Shown here: positions 29,581-37,566 of the stretch, one piece after another
Position numbering within the stretch: the first letter of the stretch is position 1
How the letters are laid out: each line of letters begins with the position of its first letter
Assembly (NCBI GenBank): GCA_965276665.1
Contig: OZ255620.1
Location: forward strand, 4,340,001 to 4,404,000
Source: CAWGJC01 sp965276665
GTDB taxonomy: Bacteria; Pseudomonadota; Alphaproteobacteria; Acetobacterales; Acetobacteraceae
Length of the DNA: 64,000 nt
Direction: 5' to 3'
The notes under the pieces: generated by a model
Database searches by the model: none
What the model was told of the DNA's origin: nothing
Seen by the model: the letters and a program-made list of their open reading frames with translations, nothing else
Program-made: the position numbers and the translations under genes

Positions 29581-31158
29581 TCAGGCGCGCCGGACGTTCC
29601 AGAAGATCGGCAGCCCGTCGAGCACGCCGGTGAGATCGCTGCGATGCAGGCAGGGCTCCAGCGTCTGCCCGAGCGGAACATAGGGCACGTCCTGGAACGC
29701 CTGCAGCTGGATCTGCGCCGCCAGTGATTTTTGCGTCGCGAGATCGGGCGCGCGCAGCCAGGCATCGCGCAGCGCCTCGAGCTTCGGACTGGTCGGCCAG
29801 CCCGGCTGCGCGGCGCGCCCATTGCCGCGCAGGAACGCGTTGGTCGCCGGATTGAACTGATCGAGCCCGCTCCAGAACGTGTGGAACACGCTCCAGCCGC
29901 CCTTGTCCGGCGGGTCGGTCTTCGCACGGCGCTGTACGAGAGTCGCCCAATCCATCGCCTGCGCGTCGACGTTCAGCCCGATCCGCTTCATCAGATCGCC
30001 GCTGACATCGGCGATCGCCTGCACGCTCTGGATGTCCTGCGGTGCGAGCAGGACGACCTTCTCGCCTTTGTATCCGGCGCCAGCGATCGCCTTCTTCACC
30101 GCCGCGAGATCGCGCGGCGCGGTGATCGCGGTCATGCCGGCATCGCTCGCCATCGGTGTGCCGGGCGGGAAATACCCGATGCCGTCGCGCCAGGTGCTGC
30201 GGTCATCGCCCATCACAGCGGTCATGTAGTCCGACTGCGAGACGGCGGCCACCATCGCGCGGCGGATCGCCGGATTGTCGAATGGCGGGTAGAGCTGGTT
30301 GAACCGCATGGTCGCGATGCTGCCGGTGGTGACCACGAGCTGCGCGGTGATGCCCTTCACGTTGCGCAGCATCGGCAGCAGATCGGCCTCCGGCACGTCC
30401 CACCAATCGACCTCTGCCTGCCGCAGGGCCGAGCTCACCGTCGAGGCGTCGGGCATCACGTGCCACTCGACGCGATCGAAATGCACCACCTTGCCGCCGG
30501 CGGTGCGGCTCGCCGGCTCGTTGCGCGGCACGTAATCAGGATTGCGCTCATAGACGACGAGGGAGCCCGGCACGCGATCGCTTGCGCGGAACCGGAACGG
30601 GCCGCTGCCGACGATCTCCTTGATCTGCGAAAACCCGTCGGTCGCCGCGGCGATGCGCTCCGGCATCATCGGGCACATCGACGGAGCCGTCTTGCCGAGC
30701 GCATCGGGCAGCAACGGAAACGGATATTTCAGCCGGAACACGATCGTCTTGTCGTCCCGTGCGGACAGCTCGTCCGTCGCCGCCATCAGCGCCTGGCCGA
30801 ACCCGTCGCGCTGCCCCCAGCGACGAACGCTCGCCACGCAATCGCGCGCCAGCACCGCGCTTCCATCATGGAATTTCAACCCGTCGCGCAGGCTCAGCAC
30901 CCATTGCTTGCCATCCGGATCGGTGGTGAACCCGGCCAGCATCTGCGGCTGGATGCGGAATTGCGCGTCGGTGCCGAACAGCGTGTCGTAGATCATGAAA
31001 CCATGGTCGCGGGTCTGATAGCTCGTGGTCCAGACCGGATCGATCGAGGCCAGATCAGCCTGCGGCACGAATTTCAGCACGCTCGCCGACGCGGCCCGGC
31101 CGATCGCCGGCGCCGCCAGCGCGCCTAGTCCACCGGCAAGAAAACTCCGTCGTCGCAT
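29581..31158 (-). CDS. ABC transporter solute-binding protein, family 5 (peptide/nickel type)
   Basis: Periplasmic substrate-binding protein of 525 residues. The Tat signal MRRRSFLAGGLGALAAPA lies at the N-terminus; AGGAAAA stands 6-12 nt before the ATG. Family 5 features: LAGFTTDPDGKQWVLSLRDGLKFHDGSAV, IVGSGPFRF, YERNPDYVPRNEP and MRFNQLYPPFDNPAIRRAM. It would deliver a small peptide or amino-acid-like solute to an inner-membrane permease, but no permease or ATPase gene is adjacent in the window. Directly upstream on the same strand is a series of decayed catabolic genes, so it may have belonged to the same operon. Confidence 0.9.
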   Translation of the reverse strand: MRRRSFLAGGLGALAAPAIGRAASASVLKFVPQADLASIDPVWTTSYQTRDHGFMIYDTLFGTDAQFRIQPQMLAGFTTDPDGKQWVLSLRDGLKFHDGSAVLARDCVASVRRWGQRDGFGQALMAATDELSARDDKTIVFRLKYPFPLLPDALGKTAPSMCPMMPERIAAATDGFSQIKEIVGSGPFRFRASDRVPGSLVVYERNPDYVPRNEPASRTAGGKVVHFDRVEWHVMPDASTVSSALRQAEVDWWDVPEADLLPMLRNVKGITAQLVVTTGSIATMRFNQLYPPFDNPAIRRAMVAAVSQSDYMTAVMGDDRSTWRDGIGYFPPGTPMASDAGMTAITAPRDLAAVKKAIAGAGYKGEKVVLLAPQDIQSVQAIADVSGDLMKRIGLNVDAQAMDWATLVQRRAKTDPPDKGGWSVFHTFWSGLDQFNPATNAFLRGNGRAAQPGWPTSPKLEALRDAWLRAPDLATQKSLAAQIQLQAFQDVPYVPLGQTLEPCLHRSDLTGVLDGLPIFWNVRRA

Positions 31159-31205
31159 GTCGTGTTTTCCTTTGGCTGCGTGGGCACATTCTGCACATCG
31201 CCTGG

Positions 31206-31300
31206 TGGGAAGGCCAGGGGCTCTGCCCCCGTGCTTTCACTGGGACCCCGCTAAGGGCGCAGTCCTTAGAATCCGATACGCCTCTCGCGCCACTCGGGAC
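31206..31300. repeat. REP-like GC-rich dispersed repeat (copy A)
   Basis: Begins AAGGCCAGGGGCTCTGCCCC (31210-31229), nearly identical to the left end of copy B at 33955, followed by a divergent ...GACCCCGCT... core. It lies directly upstream of the solute-binding-protein gene. No open reading frame of its own is convincing. Confidence 0.5.
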
Positions 31301-31319
31301 CGTCTGAGTGGGTTCGGAT

Positions 31320-31513
31320 GTTTCTCCCCGGCCGGATCCGCGCCGAGCCCGGGCGCTTCGGCATTGTGATCATCTCCCAGTTAGGAATCACGACATCGCC
31401 GAACAGATCCGCTTCATCGTCACGAGGCGCAGATTGCCGGCGCGCCCGGCGCTCGCCGCATCGCCATGGGTGAAGGGAATGCGGGTGATGATCGTCTCGA
31501 TCGCCGAGATCAT
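31320..31513 (-). pseudogene. Remnant of an enolase-superfamily (mandelate racemase-like) gene
   Basis: The first codons, from the ATG at 31513, read ISAIETIITRIPFTHG, the typical start of mandelate racemase/muconate lactonising enzymes. Shortly after, in another frame, come ADLFGDVVIPNWEM and, one frame further, APGLGADPAGE. The last two resemble the C-terminal end of the same family (D-x-F-G-D ... G-P-G-L-G-V-D). About 190 bp remain where about 1.1 kb is expected, so the centre is deleted. The ATG overlaps the stop of the preceding remnant (ATGA), preserving an old operon joint. The N-terminal and C-terminal matches are short; assignment is tentative. Confidence 0.45.
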
Positions 31514-32106
31514 GAGATGGCGACCGGCAACCCGTCCCACACCTCGTCGAGTGTCAAGGGTCGCGGCAGGACGCCTGCTTTGTCATGAAGCGGATCGCGC
31601 CGTGCATCTCCGGCGCCAAGGCCGCGCGGTCGCGCGGAAAAGCGGTGCCTTGCGCGGCATGGAACAGCCGGACGATTTCGGCGACGCGCGCCGGGTCCGC
31701 CGCGACGCCGGGGCCGACCGTCAGGAGATGGTTCACCGGCACGAAGCGATGACGGTTCCAGAACGCATCGGCGGCGGACGGGTCGGGGAACATGGTGCGG
31801 TAGGCCGCATCTTGCGGCGCGTCGTTGCCGACGATGACGGCGTCGAACTCGCCGGATTCAGCATCGCCATCATGTCGACGCCCGGCGGCGCGCGCTCGGC
31901 GAAAACCGGGTCGGTGAGTTCCGCGACATGCGCCTCCTCGAACGTCATCCAGCTCACCCTGTCCGGGCGCAGATCATCGGCCTAAAGGCGCGGCTGATCA
32001 CCGCGTAATCGGCGCAATCGAACGTCATATCGGGCGATGTCAGCGCGCTGGACAGGATCGGCTCGGTATGCGCGTAGCGGCCGATCGCGGCCCGGAGCGC
32101 CGTCAT
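31510..32106 (-). pseudogene. Decayed 4,5-dihydroxyphthalate decarboxylase-like gene
   Basis: Reads in order through several frames: MTALRAAIGRYAHTEPIL and FDCADYAVISRAF; an internal gap of roughly 80 codons; VSWMTFEEAHVAELTDPVF and AERAPPGVDMMAML; a frameshift near 31860; GEFDAVIVGNDAPQDAAYRT, WNRHRFVPVNHLLTVG and IRFMTKQ; a second shift near 31570; and GVLPRPLTLDEVWDGLPVAIS with a stop. This order is that of Pht5-like proteins (periplasmic-binding-protein fold, ~320 aa). One large deletion plus two frameshifts make it non-functional. It overlaps the next remnant by ATGA. Confidence 0.75.
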
Positions 32107-32258
32107 TCGCTGCCGGCGATCGCCGCTCTGGGATGGATCGGCCGCATATGGGATGCAGCAGCCCGATGCCCCCCTGCGCCTCATGCACCGTCGTAACGTC
32201 ATACGGCGAATGCGCTCGCAACCGCGGGAGAGACGCGCGGCGGGTTGGTGAAGACCAC
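32107..32258 (-). pseudogene. Remnant of an RraA-family aldolase (GalC/LigK-like)
   Basis: From the GTG at 32258 the frame reads VFTNPPRVSPAVASAF and hits a stop. A one-base shift continues as SPYDVTTVHEAQGGIGLLHP and CGRSIPERR. This is the N-terminus of 4-carboxy-4-hydroxy-2-oxoadipate aldolases (V-A-T-V-H-E-A-Q-G-R-x-G-L-L-H-P). The remaining ~170 residues are missing, replaced directly by the start of the next remnant. In working pathways this enzyme splits 4-carboxy-4-hydroxy-2-oxoadipate to pyruvate and oxaloacetate. Confidence 0.7.
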
Positions 32259-32260
32259 GC

Positions 32261-32606
32261 TTATGCCAGGCTCTCCACCACCTGCGGGAACACCGCCTCG
32301 TACCTTATCGCCATGGATGATTTTCTTCTCCGAATTGCGAGCCGCCTGCGCGCCGCGCCTATCGCCGGTACATCGGGATTATGGCCATGGGTCTGCGCGA
32401 TGATGCGCGCGTGCTGGGCGAAATCCGCCCCGCAGGATGATCGTGGTTGTAGGGTTCGAGCCGCAATGCGAGAGCAGCATCGCCGTAGGAAAGACAAACC
32501 ACGGTGACGGTCACGCCCCGCTCGGGTGCAACGCGATGTTTCCCCCGGCGCGCCACACGAAATCCGCCGAATGCGCGCTCACAACCAGCGCCGTTTTGTC
32601 CGCCAT
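32261..32606 (-). pseudogene. Decayed PIG-L/LmbE-family gene (GalB/LigJ 4-oxalomesaconate hydratase-like)
   Basis: Starts with a good Shine-Dalgarno (GGAGG, 7 nt spacing) and ATG at 32606: ADKTALVVSAHSADFVWRAG and GNIALHP. A one-base deletion then shifts the frame to ERGVTVTVVCLSYG. After a deletion come LRLEPYNHDHP, then in another frame FAQHARIIAQTHGHNP and DVPAIGA. The true C-terminus is RYEAVFPQVVESLA and a stop at 32261. Only 346 bp remain of an expected ~700. The sequence order matches PIG-L-type hydratases of the protocatechuate/gallate 4,5-cleavage pathway. Clearly broken. Confidence 0.75.
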
Positions 32607-32655
32607 CCGTCATCCTCCGTGCAGCATCTCCTTCTAGCCTGATCCGGCCGCTGCG

Positions 32656-33885
32656 TCATGCCTCCGTCGCACGTGCCAGCACCGTATTCACCAGCACGTT
32701 GGCGCCCGCTTCCACGTTCTCCGGCGTGCACCATTCACGTTCGCTATGCGACATTCCGTCCCGGCATGGCACGAAGATCAGCTGCGTCGGACAGAGCCTC
32801 GTCATGTTGAACGCGTCATGGCCCGGCCGCGTGCGCATCCGCATCACGCTCACGCCGAGCTCCTGTGCCGCGCGTTCGACAGAGGCGGTCAGCGCGTCGT
32901 CGAAATGGAACGGCTCTCGACTGCGATGGGCGAGCGTGTTGATCGCAAGCCCGGTCTCCGCCGCGATCGTCGAAACCGCCGCGTCGATCTCCGCCTGCAT
33001 GGCGGCGAGGCCCGCGGCCTCCGGATGCACAAGGCCGAAGCAGAAACTCGCCCGATGGGGAATATTGATGCGATTGTTCGGCCAGGCCTCGATCACGGTG
33101 GCGCTCGCCGATCCGGCCGGCGCATGGTGGCGGCCGATGCGATCGATCTCGGCGATCACCCGCGCCGCGCCGACGAGCGCATTGCGCCGGCGCAGCATCG
33201 GCATGCTCGATATATGCGCGTTCTCGCCGAGGCACTCCATGTCCGTGTAGGTGGAATAATGGCTGTGCGTCACCGCGCCGATGGTGACACCGGCCGCCTC
33301 CAACTCGGGGCCCTGCTCGATATGCAGCTCGAAATAGCTGTCGATCGCACGGCCGCCCATCGGCGCGTCGCCGGCGTAGCGGATGCGCACCAGCTCCTCG
33401 TCGACACGGCGGCCGGTCCGGTCGCGCGCCGCATGCGCGGTCTCGAGCGGCAGCACGCCCGCGAACACCGCCGAGCCCATCAGCCCGGGGAAGAACCGGG
33501 CGCCTTCCTCGTTCGTCCAGTTCACCACCTCAATCGCACGTCGCGGCACGATGCCGGCGGCGTCGATCGCCCGAATCGCGGCAAGGCCGGACAGCACGCC
33601 GAGCGGCCCGTCAAACTTTCCGCCAGGCTGCTGCGTGTCGAGATGGCTGCCGATCAGCACCGGCGGCAGCGCGGCGTCGCGCCCCTCACGCCGGGCGAAC
33701 ATGTTGCCCATCGCATCCACCCGCAGCGCGAGCCCGGCCTCCTCACACCAGAGCACGCAGAGATTGCGCCCGTCGCGATCGGAATCCGTGAGCGCCAGCC
33801 GGTCGCAACCACCCAGAGGCAAGGCCCCGATCGCACCCAGAATCATCAGATCGGACCACAGACGCCGCGTGTCGACTGTCACCAT
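32656..33885 (-). CDS. M20-family amidohydrolase (N-carbamoyl-L-amino acid hydrolase/allantoate amidohydrolase type)
   Basis: 409 residues from ATG 33885, which has GGAGG 5 nt upstream; an ATG at 33897 and a longer open frame lack this. Metal-binding and catalytic residues are present: LIGSHLDTQ (His81, Asp83), GGKFDGPLGV (Asp92), WTNEEGARF (Glu126-127), ELHIEQGP and RPGHDAFNM near the C-terminus. The family hydrolyses carbamoyl or amide bonds of amino-acid derivatives, using two divalent metal ions. It is intact and is the first gene of a minus-strand run whose next four members are decayed. Confidence 0.9.
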   Translation of the reverse strand: MVTVDTRRLWSDLMILGAIGALPLGGCDRLALTDSDRDGRNLCVLWCEEAGLALRVDAMGNMFARREGRDAALPPVLIGSHLDTQQPGGKFDGPLGVLSGLAAIRAIDAAGIVPRRAIEVVNWTNEEGARFFPGLMGSAVFAGVLPLETAHAARDRTGRRVDEELVRIRYAGDAPMGGRAIDSYFELHIEQGPELEAAGVTIGAVTHSHYSTYTDMECLGENAHISSMPMLRRRNALVGAARVIAEIDRIGRHHAPAGSASATVIEAWPNNRINIPHRASFCFGLVHPEAAGLAAMQAEIDAAVSTIAAETGLAINTLAHRSREPFHFDDALTASVERAAQELGVSVMRMRTRPGHDAFNMTRLCPTQLIFVPCRDGMSHSEREWCTPENVEAGANVLVNTVLARATEA

Positions 33886-33954
33886 TATCGCCTCCATTGC
33901 CGCTGATCGATACGAGTTTTCCTCGTGGTGGATCGGGAGGCAAATCTGGGGTGC

Positions 33955-34074
33955 AAGGCCAGGGGCTCCGCCCCTGGATCCCGCTGGGCCGCAAGGCCCC
34001 AGAACCCTTGATGGCGCTTCGCGCGGAGCGCATTCAAAGGCCGGACGTGACACGGGGGCAGAGCCCCTGGCCTT
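33955..34074. repeat. REP-like GC-rich dispersed repeat (copy B)
   Basis: A 120-bp segment with perfect 14-bp inverted ends AAGGCCAGGGGCTC ... GAGCCCCTGGCCTT. The core GGCGCTTCGCGCGGAGCGC (34013-34031) is identical to one in copy C at 53187-53205. It fills the divergent intergenic region between the M20 hydrolase and the carboxymuconolactone-decarboxylase-like gene. Confidence 0.65.
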
Positions 34075-34098
34075 CCTTCAAACCGGAGCTACTCACCC

Positions 34099-34647
34099 AT
34101 GCGCCTGAAAGATCTCAGACCCGAAGAGATGGACCCCGACCAGCACCGCGCGGCCGAAGCGGCGACGGCCGGCCGGCGCGGCCACGTGCCGGCGCCGTTG
34201 CGGGCGTGGCTGCACAGCCCGGTGATGGGCGATCGCGCACAGAGCCTGGGCGAGTTCGTCCGCTACCAGACATCGCTCGGCCCGGCGCTGTCGGAGCTTG
34301 CGATCCTGGTGACGGCGCGGGTCTGGACGGCGCAGTACGAGTGGCACGCGCATAAGAGCGAGGCGTTGAAGGCGGGTGTGGATCCGGCGGTCATTGATGC
34401 GATCGCCGAGCGCCGGGTGCCGGTGTTTTCTAACCCGCGGGCGCGCCTCGTCTACGAGTATGCGACGGCGCTGCACGCCGAGCATTGTGTCTCACAGGCG
34501 CTGCATGATGCAGCAGTGGCGGCGTTCGGCGAGAAGGGCGTGGTGGAGCTCGTCGGTGTTCTGGGCTATTACAGTTTGGTGTCGATGACGCTCAATGCCT
34601 TCGAGATTGGGCTGCCGTCCGGCGAGACGCCCGAGCTGCGCGAGTGA
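34099..34647 (+). CDS. Carboxymuconolactone decarboxylase-family protein
   Basis: 182 residues, all-helical AhpD/CMD-like fold. Seen: SLGPALSELAILVTARVWTA, QYEWHAHKSEALKAGV, EYATALHAEHCVS and VVELVGVLGYYSLVSMTLNAFEI. The Cys-x-x-Cys/His pair of AhpD-type peroxidase reductases is absent; the site reads E-W-H-A-H. A redox role is therefore unlikely and a decarboxylase or unknown role is more likely. Its position next to remnants of protocatechuate-pathway genes fits aromatic catabolism, but only by association. It ends 1 bp from the convergent VOC gene. Confidence 0.82.
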   Translation: MRLKDLRPEEMDPDQHRAAEAATAGRRGHVPAPLRAWLHSPVMGDRAQSLGEFVRYQTSLGPALSELAILVTARVWTAQYEWHAHKSEALKAGVDPAVIDAIAERRVPVFSNPRARLVYEYATALHAEHCVSQALHDAAVAAFGEKGVVELVGVLGYYSLVSMTLNAFEIGLPSGETPELRE

Positions 34648-34648
34648 T

Positions 34649-35014
34649 TCAGAACGGCACTTCGGCGACGTGCCAGAGCACGCCCGAGGGGTCGAACAGA
34701 AAGCCCACCTTGAGGCCCCAGCTCTGCATCGCTGGCGGCTTGGGCTCGCGCACGCCGAACTGCTCGACGAGCCGCGCTTCCGGCACACGCTGCCACCAGG
34801 CATCGGCATCGCGCACCAGCATCTGCACCATCAGGTTCTCCGCCGCCTCCTGCACGTAGAAATTCTGCAGGATGAAGCTGCAGGCGCCGAGCTTGAGGAT
34901 GGCGATCTGCTCGTCCGTGTGCGTCTCGGCGAAGCCGAGCGCCTGATAGAAGCGGCGCGACAGCGCAAAGTCGCGCGCCGGAACGAAGGGGCGCAATGCC
35001 AGGATCTCGCTCAT
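34649..35014 (-). CDS. VOC (glyoxalase/bleomycin-resistance-like) family protein
   Basis: 121 residues starting at ATG 35014, where the first beta strand of the fold begins (ILALRPFVPARDFALSRRFYQALGF). The paired beta-alpha-beta-beta-beta modules end with GFLFDPSGVLWHVAEV, typical of VOC proteins that bind a metal ion or a hydrophobic ligand. Candidate roles are lactoylglutathione-lyase-like, dioxygenase-like or antibiotic binding; sequence alone does not decide. It sits between a catabolic segment and the flagellar genes and is transcribed toward the former. Confidence 0.8.
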   Translation of the reverse strand: MSEILALRPFVPARDFALSRRFYQALGFAETHTDEQIAILKLGACSFILQNFYVQEAAENLMVQMLVRDADAWWQRVPEARLVEQFGVREPKPPAMQSWGLKVGFLFDPSGVLWHVAEVPF

Positions 35015-35065
35015 ACCGCCTCCAGGACGCCGTTCCACCGCATTTTGCGATGGAGCGCCGTTGTC

Positions 35066-35800
35066 TCAGAACGGCAGCACGATGTCGAGAATCTGTTGGC
35101 CCCAGCGCGGGGTCTGATGATCGGTAAGCTGGCCGCGTCCGCCATAGGCGATGCGCGCCTCGGCCATCCGGTCGTGCTGCACGGTGTTGTCGCTCGCGAT
35201 ATCCTGCGGCCGTACCACGCCGCCCACCTGCAATTCACGCAACTCGCTGTTCACCCTGACCTCCTGCCGGGCGGAGACCACGAGATTGCCGTTCGGCAGC
35301 ACCTGGGTGATGACGCCCGCCAGGCGGAGCTGCACCTGCTCGGCACGCTTGATCTGCCCGGTGCCGGTGGAGTTGCCGGCGCTGTTGGTGGAGACGAGGG
35401 AACTCGGGTTCACCGCCTTGATGATATGCGGCAGCGCGCCTTCCAGCCCGAACATGTTGGGCATGCCCATCGTCTCGCTGCCGGTGTTCCCCTGCGTGCT
35501 GTTGTTCTGCAGGTTCGCGATGTCCGAGATGTTCACCACGATGGTGACGACATCGCCCACCTGCGAGGCGCGCTGGTCCTTGAAGAAGGCGCGGCTGCCG
35601 GTGCGCCACAGGCTGTTGCCGTCCGCCGGCGGCGGCTCGGGCCGCGGCATCGGCATGCTGAGCGGCCGCCAGCTGGGATCCGCAGTCGGGTCGGAGGGCG
35701 GCGTCATCGCCGGCGGCCGGCCGACCTCGGAGAGACGGGTGAGGGAGCCGCAGCCGCTCAGCAGCAGCAGGGCCGCGAAGGTGATCGCATGGGTTTTCAT
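35066..35800 (-). CDS. flgH: Flagellar L-ring protein FlgH
   Basis: Outer-membrane lipoprotein that forms the L ring around the flagellar rod; 244 residues. A lipoprotein signal with lipobox LLLLSGC lies at the N-terminus. FlgH hallmarks: SRAFFKDQRASQVGDVVTIVV, NLVVSARQEVRVNSELRELQVGG and VRPQDIASDNTV. The ATG overlaps the flgA stop (ATGA). It is last in the minus-strand run flgF-flgG-flgA-flgH; flgI, which often follows, is not in the window. Confidence 0.95.
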   Translation of the reverse strand: MKTHAITFAALLLLSGCGSLTRLSEVGRPPAMTPPSDPTADPSWRPLSMPMPRPEPPPADGNSLWRTGSRAFFKDQRASQVGDVVTIVVNISDIANLQNNSTQGNTGSETMGMPNMFGLEGALPHIIKAVNPSSLVSTNSAGNSTGTGQIKRAEQVQLRLAGVITQVLPNGNLVVSARQEVRVNSELRELQVGGVVRPQDIASDNTVQHDRMAEARIAYGGRGQLTDHQTPRWGQQILDIVLPF

Positions 35801-36762
35801 CGGAAGGCCACCTGGTTCATGCGGGCGTTTGCGGGGAGGGGGGCGGAGCCGGGCAGCACGCGCACGGCGTTCTCGCCGATGATCTCGGCATCGAGCACCG
35901 CGTGGGAGCTCGGGTTCATCACGCGCACATGCTCGCCCATCGCGCCCTGATCGAGCGCCTGGCCCTGGGCGGTGAGCGACATGCCAGGCTCATCGAGGGT
36001 GATGCTGACGAGCCCGCCCTTCTGGACCAGCGGCGGCGGCATCAGGTCGGCCACCCGGAGCGGCTGGCCCGGCATCGCCGGATGACGGACCGCGAGGCCG
36101 ATCGCCTGCGCCGGCAGCCGGGCGATCGCGCCTTGCATGTCGGTCGCATGGACGCGCACCATATGGAGATCCTGCGGCCCGATCACGTCGCCGGGCAGCA
36201 GGCGGCGCACCGGCACCGGCACGGTCATCATCTCGCGCACCTCGCCGGCGACGCGCACATGCATCGGCGCCATGCCGTCGGTCGCGATGGTGAGCACGGC
36301 GGTGAACTTGCCGGTGCCGGCATCGTAATCGAGCTGGCCGATATCGGGGTGCACCAATGCGCCCACCGGCACCATCGGCGGATCCCAGGTCGGCAGCTCG
36401 ATATCGGCATCGCCGCTCATGCCGGTGCCGGCGAGACCATCGCGGAGCGCGTCCATCACCGCCTCGCGCGGCAGCGGACGGCCGGGCCGGTCGAGCACCG
36501 CGCGGTCCGCGTTCGAGGATGGGCGCCAGTCCACATCGAACTGCCGGGCGATGGCGGCGAGCTGCGCCGCCTCCACCACGATCTGGCCGCCGGGCGCGGG
36601 GCCCGGGCCGAGCACGCGGTCGGCATGGTCGCCCGCATCGTCGAACAGGTCGGAGAGCCGCACCACGCCCGATTGCAGCGTGGTGAAATTGCGCAGCTCG
36701 GCGGCGGCGGCGTGGCCGGCGCCCGCGAACAGGCAGGCGGCGATGAGAAGGGAATGTCGCAT
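35797..36762 (-). CDS. flgA: Flagellar basal body P-ring formation protein FlgA
   Basis: Periplasmic chaperone for P-ring (FlgI) assembly; about 321 residues from ATG 36762 (a GTG at 36771 overlapping the flgG stop would add three). A Sec signal peptide (RHSLLIAACLFAGAGHAAAA) begins the protein. The C-terminal SAF/ChapFlgA domain is recognised by VPVRRLLPGDVIGPQDLHMV, AIGLAVRHPAMPGQPLRVAD and VSITLDEPGMSLTAQGQALD. The N-terminal extension is longer than in enteric FlgA, as usual in alphaproteobacteria. Confidence 0.92.
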   Translation of the reverse strand: MRHSLLIAACLFAGAGHAAAAELRNFTTLQSGVVRLSDLFDDAGDHADRVLGPGPAPGGQIVVEAAQLAAIARQFDVDWRPSSNADRAVLDRPGRPLPREAVMDALRDGLAGTGMSGDADIELPTWDPPMVPVGALVHPDIGQLDYDAGTGKFTAVLTIATDGMAPMHVRVAGEVREMMTVPVPVRRLLPGDVIGPQDLHMVRVHATDMQGAIARLPAQAIGLAVRHPAMPGQPLRVADLMPPPLVQKGGLVSITLDEPGMSLTAQGQALDQGAMGEHVRVMNPSSHAVLDAEIIGENAVRVLPGSAPLPANARMNQVAFR

Positions 36763-36767
36763 GGTGG

Positions 36768-37553
36768 TCACCGGAGGTTCGTGAGGGTCTGGAGCATTTC
36801 GTTCGCCGAGGTGATGACCTTGCTGTTCATCTCGTAGGCGCGCTGCGCGGTGATCAGGTTGGTGATCTCCGAGACCACGTTCACGTTCGAGGTTTCGATG
36901 AAGCCCTGCTCCACGCTGCCGAAGCCGGGCGAGGCGGGCGTGCCGGTCACCGGCGCGCCGGAGGCGGCGGTCTGCAGCAGCAGGTTGTCGCCCTGCGATT
37001 CGAGCCCCGCCTCGTTCGGGAATGTCGCGAGCTGGAGCTGGCCCACGAGCTGCGGCGCGGTCTGCCCGGCGAGCGTCACCTGCACCTCGCCGGCGGCGTC
37101 GATGGTGACGCTCTGCGCATTGGTCGGAATGGTGATGCCGGGCACCACGGGGTAGCCGTCGCCGGTGACGATCTGGCCAGCCGGGCTGAGCCCGAACGTG
37201 CCGTCCCGCGTGTAGGCGGTGTCGCCCGAGGGCAGCGTCACCTGGAAATACCCGCTGCCCTGGATCGCGAGATCGAGGCTGTTGCTGGTCTGCTGCAGGT
37301 TGCCCTGCTCGGAAATCCGGTAGATGCCCGCGGTCTTGACGCCGAGCCCGACCTGAGCGCCCGAAGGGACGACGGTGCCGGTATCCGAGCTGTTCGAGCC
37401 GACGCGGCGCAGGTTCTGGTAGATCAGATCCTGGAACTCGGCGCGGCGGCGCTTGAACCCGGTCGTCGTCATGTTCGCGATGTTGTTGGAAATGACTTCG
37501 ACGTTCGTCTGCTGCGCCTGCATTCCGGTGCCGGCGATATCAAGGGATCGCAT
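36768..37553 (-). CDS. flgG: Flagellar distal rod protein FlgG
   Basis: 261 residues, the usual FlgG length. An N-terminal rod motif ALxIAxTGMxAQQTNVEVISNN is seen as SLDIAGTGMQAQQTNVEVIS followed by NNIANMTTTGFKRRRAEFQD. The C-terminal FlgG/FlgE signature is QGFIETSNVNVVSEITNLI followed by QRAYEMNSKVI. AGGAG lies 8 nt before the ATG. It is exported by the flagellar type III system, so no signal peptide is expected. Second gene of the flgF-flgG-flgA-flgH run. Confidence 0.96.
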   Translation of the reverse strand: MRSLDIAGTGMQAQQTNVEVISNNIANMTTTGFKRRRAEFQDLIYQNLRRVGSNSSDTGTVVPSGAQVGLGVKTAGIYRISEQGNLQQTSNSLDLAIQGSGYFQVTLPSGDTAYTRDGTFGLSPAGQIVTGDGYPVVPGITIPTNAQSVTIDAAGEVQVTLAGQTAPQLVGQLQLATFPNEAGLESQGDNLLLQTAASGAPVTGTPASPGFGSVEQGFIETSNVNVVSEITNLITAQRAYEMNSKVITSANEMLQTLTNLR

Positions 37554-37566
37554 GTTCCAATCTCCT

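Noticed and set aside
32504..33906. Plus-strand frames across the M20 gene and the decayed region
   Set aside because: They are antisense to a clear M20 hydrolase and to readable remnants; no homology-like segments.
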